Assembly: GCF_001050015.1 (NCBI RefSeq)
Contig: NZ_CVTB01000276.1
Location: forward strand, 1 to 32,073
Reading direction: 5' to 3'
DNA: 32,073 nucleotides
Origin: Mycolicibacterium malmesburyense
GTDB lineage: Bacteria; Actinomycetota; Actinomycetes; Mycobacteriales; Mycobacteriaceae
The notes below the pieces were generated by a model. It saw only the letters and a list, made by a program, of their open reading frames with translations, did no database searches and was not told the DNA's origin. Below, in pieces: positions 27,393 through 32,073 of the stretch. Position 1 is the first letter of the stretch. Each line of letters begins with the position of its first letter. Position numbers and translations under genes: made by a program.

Positions 27393-28693
27393 CCGGCCAC
27401 CTGCAGCTCCAACATCGTCTTGATCTGCTGGCGGTGGTCCAGGCTGACCGATCTCGCCACGCCTTCCAGCACCGCTCGCACGTCATCGATGTCGTCGCAC
27501 GGCTCCTGCCACACGTCGCGGCCGTGCAGCCTGGCCCACAACCGGCGCAGGTACGGCCGCGCAAAGGCCGCGAGCTCGTCGATGACCTGCCGCTGACGGG
27601 GGTGGATCGGCCCGCCCTCGGCGAGATAGCGGCGGGCGTGCAGCACGTAGGCCTCCTTGCGCACCCGCGCCTGGATCTGGCCGGCCAACTCGTAGGGCGG
27701 CTCGGCGGCGTCGTCCAGCGGGGCGAGATGGATGGCGATCTCGATGCCCGCCACCAGGGTGGCCTGCTTGTCTTCACCGATCAGACCCCACGGGGCGCAG
27801 GCCCGGTCGACCTCCTCGGCGCACAACATCGGCACGTCGGGAAGTTCGTCGCGGTCCATGGCGCGCCGCAGCGTCGCACGCACCCTGTCGATCACGCTGC
27901 GATCCAACGGGCGATCGCTGTCCGAACCGCCGACGACACTCGGCGGCGTCTGCGGCTCAACCGAACTGAGCCCGAGCTCGACGATCGACCACGGCAGCCC
28001 CGCGGCATCGCTTCGCGCCCTGGCCCCGAGGTTGTACGGCGCGGCGTCGGCGATCAGCGCCTGCCACACCCGCTGTCGCGCCGCGGCCGCGGAGTGGCTG
28101 CCGGCCGAGCCGAGCACGGTGGTCAGGCCGGCCATGAACGGACCCGTGATCTCGGTACCCATATGGACGTCGCGCCAACTGCGGCCGAGTTGCTTCGCCA
28201 GCTCGGCGACGACCTTGTCGTCGGACACGAACCGGTTCAGCACCTCGATCGCGGTGCGGTCGCGTTCGCCGTGGATCTCCCGGAGTACCTTCTCGGCGCC
28301 CGAACCACATTGCGACGGATGGCCTTTCGTCACGGCCAACTCGAAACACACCGGGAAGTACAACTCCTGGGCATTTCCCGACGTGATCCGTAACCGGCGT
28401 CGCTCGCGTTTGAGCACCTCGAACCACGCCGCGGTATCGCGCAGTTGGGCACTGCTCCCCACGATCGCGTCGTACATCGCGTCGGCGATATCCGGTGCCA
28501 CGAAGGGCGCGGAGAACTGGGTATTCGATCGGAGCCTCAGCACAAGCGGATCGATGATCCGCTTGACCGTCCGTCGCAGGGGGCCGCCGTCGTCGCCGCT
28601 GAGTACCTCGACGCCGGGTCCGACGGCACGCCACGCCCGGTCGATGACCGCGCGGCGCGGGCGGGCGACGACGACGGCCGCCTCGGTGCTCAT
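27389..28693 (-). CDS. Protein of unknown family, first gene of a coupled pair
   Basis: This 434-residue soluble protein is mostly helical by composition, with Arg-rich stretches (RRTVKRII at 40-47, KRERRRLRI at 95-103). A segment near the middle (YFPVCFELAVTKGHPSQCG, about 112-130) holds two cysteines and a histidine, and WRDVHMGTEITGPF follows at 173-186; these are the most distinctive parts, but match no motif I know. No signal peptide is seen. The ATG at 28693 has TATCCT six bases upstream and no ribosome site, so the pair has its own leaderless promoter, separate from the TPR/CHAT genes. The function is unknown. Confidence 0.78.
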   Translation of the reverse strand: MSTEAAVVVARPRRAVIDRAWRAVGPGVEVLSGDDGGPLRRTVKRIIDPLVLRLRSNTQFSAPFVAPDIADAMYDAIVGSSAQLRDTAAWFEVLKRERRRLRITSGNAQELYFPVCFELAVTKGHPSQCGSGAEKVLREIHGERDRTAIEVLNRFVSDDKVVAELAKQLGRSWRDVHMGTEITGPFMAGLTTVLGSAGSHSAAAARQRVWQALIADAAPYNLGARARSDAAGLPWSIVELGLSSVEPQTPPSVVGGSDSDRPLDRSVIDRVRATLRRAMDRDELPDVPMLCAEEVDRACAPWGLIGEDKQATLVAGIEIAIHLAPLDDAAEPPYELAGQIQARVRKEAYVLHARRYLAEGGPIHPRQRQVIDELAAFARPYLRRLWARLHGRDVWQEPCDDIDDVRAVLEGVARSVSLDHRQQIKTMLELQVAG

Positions 28694-28699
28694 CAGGAC

Positions 28700-28705
28700 A
28701 GGATA
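28700..28705 (-). promoter_or_regulatory. -10 element for the unknown coupled pair
   Basis: On the minus strand TATCCT (TANNNT) lies six bases before the ATG at 28693. Confidence 0.5.
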
Positions 28706-28777
28706 GAAGCCGCCGGCGATCGAAGACAGCGAAGAAGTTGGGTTCGGTAGGGCCGCGACCGCCCGAAGCTGAACGAC

Positions 28778-29233
28778 ATGTCCACCGCGCTGTTCACGTT
28801 CGTCTGCATCGTCTACATCGGCACCGCCGCCGCGTCGTTACTGCCCACCTGGAGACTTTCCGGGCTCGATCCGGGCGAGGCCGACGAGCGCCTGGCCACG
28901 GCGCACGACATCCGCGCCGCACGGGCCGAATTCGACCGCACGCTGGTGCGCAAAGGCCTTCTCACACATGACCGACTCGCGCTGATCCGCAACGGTATCC
29001 GGTCGCGCGCGGTCGTCACCGCCATGCGACCGACGGGAGAGGCGCTGGAGGACTGCCGGGAAGTCGAACTCGATGTGATGGTCAGAAAGCCCGGCGGCGG
29101 GCAGTTCCCGGCCCATGAGACAGCGCTGGTGCCCGCATCCGCGCTCGCAAAGGTCTCCCCCGGCAGCCTCATCGACACCTTCTACCGCCCCGGCGACGAG
29201 ACCGCCGTGGCGATCTGCGTGGCGCCGCGGTGA
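28778..29233 (+). CDS. Small membrane-anchored protein
   Basis: This 151-residue protein has one N-terminal hydrophobic segment (about 4-23, without a cleavage site), so it should be membrane-anchored. A charged helical stretch (30-70) follows, then a beta-rich domain: GIRSRAVVTAMRPTGEAL, REVELDVMVRKPGG, ETALVPASALAKVSPGSLI, then a final strand. That pattern resembles small beta-barrel, DUF3592-like modules common in actinobacterial membrane proteins, where a conserved PG turn precedes the last strand. The gene runs opposite to its neighbours and its stop abuts the CHAT gene stop with no gap (TGATCA). No clear ribosome site was seen. The function is unknown. Confidence 0.72.
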   Translation: MSTALFTFVCIVYIGTAAASLLPTWRLSGLDPGEADERLATAHDIRAARAEFDRTLVRKGLLTHDRLALIRNGIRSRAVVTAMRPTGEALEDCREVELDVMVRKPGGGQFPAHETALVPASALAKVSPGSLIDTFYRPGDETAVAICVAPR

Positions 29234-30412
29234 TCAGCGGGCACCGTCGACGGCGAAGCTGACCAGGGCCGCCCAGTACAGCGGGCTGGCGCTCAGATCG
29301 CCATCGCGCCAGTCCCGCATCCGGTCCCGCTGCCAGCGGTTCACCGCCAGACCGGCCTCGTCGCGTTCGTGGGCGTCGTCGACGGCGGCGATCGCCTCAC
29401 TCATCGGATCGGCGTCGGACGCGGCGAACTGGCGGTAACCGGCGGTCGTCGGCAGGGACCACAGTGTCGCGGTGACCAGCTGTGCGCCACCGAGAATCAT
29501 CGCCGCCACCAGCCCGCTGGCCTCGTCGAATTGGTAGTCGCCTCCGGATGCGCACGCCAGCAACGCAACCCGCGGAGGGAAGCGCAGCCTGGCCGTCATG
29601 AGTTCTCCGGCGGTCAGCGGCCGATCCTCGGCCAGATGCAGTGCGGCGCGGTCCGCGTGGCCGGCGTCGCCGTCGGCCGCGCTGGCGTGCCCGACGTACA
29701 CCATGCGACTCGGCCGCCGAGCGAGTTGTTCGGCGAGCCAGCCGCGGTCGACGTCGGTGCGGCGGAACAGCTCGACGACGCTTCCGACGGCCGGCACCAG
29801 TGCGCGACGGGCCGCCAGGTCGGCGAAATGCCGCGCCAGGACTGTATCCGGCGATGGCCTGCCCAGCACTGATCCCAACGCCGAGTCGGGCCGCTGTCCG
29901 GGGACCCGCGGATCGAGCACCGCCAGGACTGGGTTGTCGCGTCTGCGGTTCCAATCCTCCGATGCGCGGGGAGAATTGGCGATGTTCGGGGGTGCGGCCA
30001 TCAGCACCTCGACCAGTTCCATCAGCCGGGCGCCCTCGTCGTGAGGCGTCGCCAGCAGGCCCCACGGCATCCTGGCCAGCTTCGCGCTGGGCGAGACGAA
30101 CAGGGTCGCGCCGGGATGGTCGGTGAGCAGCTGCCAGGCGGCCGGGACGAGCAGATCTGCACCCAGTGCGCGGGCGAGTTCGAATTCGGTTGCCGGCGAG
30201 GAGAACGCACCGTTGGTGATCGCCCGATTGAGCGCCTCACGCCGGGTTTCGGCGCCGACGGGGTCGGGCAGCGTCTCGGTCAGCCGCTGCGCGGCCGCGG
30301 CGAGGTCTTGCTGGTCGACGACCCACGTGACCGTTTGCGACGGATCACCGACGACCCGCAGGCTGGCGTACGTCGCCACACCGACGTCGGCGTACCGCAG
30401 GACCAGCGTCAC
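29234..30412 (-). CDS. CHAT-domain caspase-like protease
   Basis: The C-terminal two thirds form a CHAT domain, a clan CD cysteine protease fold related to caspases and separase. The catalytic pair is clear: H242 in MVYVGHAS and C287 in VALLACASGG, followed by the hallmark GLVAAMILGGAQLVTATLW (300-318). The MPWGLLATP segment (115-123) is also typical. The N-terminal part (1-80) is a small strand and helix region beginning LVLRYADVG. No signal peptide is present. I start at the GTG at 30412, right after the TPR gene stop, because it gives a natural N-terminus; upstream GTG codons (to 30433) would add up to seven residues. It directly follows the TPR gene and is presumably co-translated. The substrate is unknown. 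Confidence 0.88.
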   Translation of the reverse strand: MTLVLRYADVGVATYASLRVVGDPSQTVTWVVDQQDLAAAAQRLTETLPDPVGAETRREALNRAITNGAFSSPATEFELARALGADLLVPAAWQLLTDHPGATLFVSPSAKLARMPWGLLATPHDEGARLMELVEVLMAAPPNIANSPRASEDWNRRRDNPVLAVLDPRVPGQRPDSALGSVLGRPSPDTVLARHFADLAARRALVPAVGSVVELFRRTDVDRGWLAEQLARRPSRMVYVGHASAADGDAGHADRAALHLAEDRPLTAGELMTARLRFPPRVALLACASGGDYQFDEASGLVAAMILGGAQLVTATLWSLPTTAGYRQFAASDADPMSEAIAAVDDAHERDEAGLAVNRWQRDRMRDWRDGDLSASPLYWAALVSFAVDGAR

Positions 30413-30414
30413 GG

Positions 30415-32043
30415 TCAGGGCCACGTGCACCACGCGGGCTCGTCCGCGGTCACGTCGCGACCGTAGCGCTCGGCCGCCAGCGCACGATAGCGACCGATGA
30501 TCGGCGCGGTGGTCGGATCCATCAACAATGGTGGCAACGGCCCGAGTTTCGTCAGCGACGCTCCGCCGGCGACCGCGGGACCCGCGGCCACCAGGGCATA
30601 CTCCTCGGCGGACTCCACCGGCACGGCCGCCGTGGCGGTATCGGCCCAGGTCAGGGTGTCGGCTGCGGCGGGTTCGGCCGTGAATGTGCCACGGGCGCTG
30701 TGGTATTCGATGAGTTCACTGACGAGCGCGGTGTCACCCCACTCCCATGCCACCGCGAATGCGCCGGCGAGGATCGGGGCGGAAACGTGGGTGGCCCACC
30801 GCATGCGGGCGTCGGCGTCGGGGATCGAATGGCGCACCGAGTCGACCGCGAGCGCGGCGGGAAGTTTGAGCTCGGCGGCCTTCTCGAGCTTCTGCGCGGC
30901 CCCCGCCGGATCGGCCAGCGCGTCGGCGCGCCAGATGTTGCCGAGCTGGTCGTCGAGCCGGGCGTACTGCAACCAGCTGTGCCGCGGCCACCCGTCGAGC
31001 AGTTCGCGGGCCTGGGCGACACGCTCCTTCGCCGCGGTGAAGTCTCCGCGGAAGATGTCGACCCAACTGCGCTGCAACAGGATTCGGTGGATGTGCAGTG
31101 GCTTCTCGATTTCGCGCCAGTGTCGCTCGGCGTGGCCGAGCCGTTCATCGGCGTCGTCGAGCGCATTCACCGAGATGCTGATCAAGCCGAAGTACAACCA
31201 GCACCGCGAGACATCGTGGGCGCGCAGATGTTCGGCGATCGCGGGGTAAGCCTCGTGCACCAGCGTCTGCGCCTGCGGCCGGTCCCCGGCCGACCACGCC
31301 GCCGTCGCGCGTTCGAGTTGAGTGCGCGCCACCGCCAGCCTCCACCCCCGGGCCTCGGCACGAGCGCCCGCCCGCCTCAGCCACGGCTCGGCCTCCGGGA
31401 GCCGGCCGGTCTCGACGCAGAACCTGCCGTAGCCGGTGGCGCCCTGCACCAGGAGGTGGTCGTGGAATTCGAGGGGGAGCCCACCGTCGGCCGGTCGTTC
31501 GATGACGCCGATGACGCGTTGCCACAACGGAATCGACCTCACGTGCAGGTCGTCGTCGCACAGTGCCACCGCGCACAGGATCTCGGCGTAGGTGATCAGG
31601 AAGCGGTGTTCGGCGGCGAGTTCGGCAACGGGCTCGTCATCGGTCAGCGCGATGAGTGCGGCCTCGGCGGTTTCGTGGTCGCCGTGCGCGGCGGCCAGCC
31701 CGATCTGAAGGAACCCGGCCCACCGTGAGTAGCGGCGCACCATCAGCTCGATCTCGGCCGTCGGCATCGTCACCTGCGCCCCGGCGTCGGGTTCGCTGCC
31801 CGCGAGGATCGCCGAATAGACCGCCAGGCTTTCGCGCATGCGGTGCAGGCATTCCTCGGTGCCGTTGTACGCGGTGCGGACGAGGTAGATCTCGCCGAGC
31901 AGCGCGTACACCTCGAGCATCCAGTCGTCGCGGTCGGCCTGCTCGATCTGCGGAACGAGCGCGAGCAGCAGGTCCTTGGCCGTCTCCTCCTTGGCGGCGA
32001 ACGCCAGTTGACGCGCGCGCTCGAGGTCCGCGGTGATCCCCAC
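30415..32043 (-). CDS. TPR-like helical-repeat protein upstream of the CHAT protease
   Basis: This 542-residue protein is helical throughout, with tetratricopeptide-like repeats of about 34-40 residues. Examples are DWMLEVYALLGEIYLVR, ERATAAWSAGDRPQAQTLVHEAY, and RGDFTAAKERVAQARELLDGW. Such solenoids bind other proteins. The last 100 residues are Ala/Thr/Pro-rich and then end in a basic-acidic helix (GRYRALAAERYGRD). I start at GTG 32043, which has TATGAT six bases upstream; an open frame continues to the window edge but would include that promoter. It sits directly upstream of the CHAT gene, so the pair mirrors single-chain TPR-CHAT proteases. No enzyme motif is seen, and it probably acts as sensor or scaffold (inference). 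Confidence 0.82.
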   Translation of the reverse strand: MGITADLERARQLAFAAKEETAKDLLLALVPQIEQADRDDWMLEVYALLGEIYLVRTAYNGTEECLHRMRESLAVYSAILAGSEPDAGAQVTMPTAEIELMVRRYSRWAGFLQIGLAAAHGDHETAEAALIALTDDEPVAELAAEHRFLITYAEILCAVALCDDDLHVRSIPLWQRVIGVIERPADGGLPLEFHDHLLVQGATGYGRFCVETGRLPEAEPWLRRAGARAEARGWRLAVARTQLERATAAWSAGDRPQAQTLVHEAYPAIAEHLRAHDVSRCWLYFGLISISVNALDDADERLGHAERHWREIEKPLHIHRILLQRSWVDIFRGDFTAAKERVAQARELLDGWPRHSWLQYARLDDQLGNIWRADALADPAGAAQKLEKAAELKLPAALAVDSVRHSIPDADARMRWATHVSAPILAGAFAVAWEWGDTALVSELIEYHSARGTFTAEPAAADTLTWADTATAAVPVESAEEYALVAAGPAVAGGASLTKLGPLPPLLMDPTTAPIIGRYRALAAERYGRDVTADEPAWCTWP

Positions 32044-32049
32044 GGCTGA

Positions 32050-32055
32050 ATCATA
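32050..32055 (-). promoter_or_regulatory. -10 element for leaderless TPR-CHAT transcript
   Basis: On the minus strand TATGAT lies six bases before the GTG at 32043, the same hexamer, spacing and start codon as at pheS. The -35 region falls at the window edge and cannot be judged. Confidence 0.55.
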
Positions 32056-32073
32056 GAAAGCGGCGGGCATGCC

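Noticed and set aside
27434..28706. Plus-strand open frames of 319 and 324 codons opposite the unknown 434-residue gene
   Set aside because: Because the minus-strand gene is also unknown, I compared them: the minus frame has balanced composition, a promoter and an ATGA overlap with its neighbour; the plus frames are Arg/Ser/Pro or Gly/Arg/His-rich.
30700..31728. 342-codon plus-strand open frame opposite the TPR gene
   Set aside because: Its composition is that of a shadow frame; the minus strand shows regular amphipathic helical repeats.
29234..32043. Type III-E CRISPR (Craspase-like) locus
   Set aside because: A TPR/CHAT pair is present, but there is no repeat array, cas gene or Csx30/Csx31-like neighbour that I can identify in the window.

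Overview
The window reads as a chromosomal segment of a high-GC actinobacterium, almost certainly a mycobacterium outside the tuberculosis complex (rapid-grower or Mycolicibacterium type). The gene order ABC-F / argH-G-R-F-D-B-J-C / pheT-pheS / adenylate cyclase / DUF2236 oxygenase / tsnR-rplT-rpmI-infC / lysX matches, in reverse, the M. tuberculosis Rv1640c-Rv1668c region as I remember it. The MprF-LysRS fusion LysX, the DUF732 protein, the Rv1647-like cyclase and the many apparently leaderless genes point the same way. The PE genes and the polyketide-synthase block that I recall in the M. tuberculosis version are absent.

Layout. 1-1566 (+): 3' end of an ABC-F ATPase gene, then a small lipoprotein. 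1582-10866 (-): arginine operon in the order argC, argJ, argB, argD, argF, argR, argG, argH, plus an alpha/beta hydrolase coupled to its end. Nearly all junctions overlap by 1-4 bases, and a palindromic ArgR-type operator covers the argC start. 10969-14510 (-): pheS-pheT. 14593-15447 (-): class III adenylate/guanylate cyclase. 15606-17928 (+): promoter with an embedded operator, then a DUF2236 haem oxygenase and an acyl-CoA dehydrogenase. 17933-19537 (-): GMC oxidoreductase. 19610-21628 (-): translation operon infC-rpmI-rplT-tsnR; infC starts at ATC behind a structured leader with a terminator-like hairpin and a hairpin that would mask the Shine-Dalgarno sequence. 21842-25553 (+): a small DUF1844-like protein and lysX. 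25589-26319: a secreted DUF732 protein (-) and a small acidic protein (+).

26313-32043 is the accessory-looking end. It holds two translationally coupled proteins of unknown family (-), a small membrane-anchored protein (+), and a TPR-like helical-repeat protein followed by a CHAT-domain caspase-like protease (-). The TPR/CHAT pair resembles a split TPR-CHAT protease and is the best candidate here for an undescribed system. No CRISPR array, cas gene, gasdermin-like gene, insertion sequence, tRNA or rRNA was seen.

The arginine genes form a full acetyl-cycle pathway from acetylglutamate to arginine with their own repressor. The translation genes supply PheRS, IF3, L35, L20 and an rRNA methyltransferase. 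LysX links lysyl-tRNA to membrane lipid modification. A motif TANNNT lying 6 bases before the start codon recurs at six genes and sets several start choices. No gene-free stretch exceeds about 220 bases.
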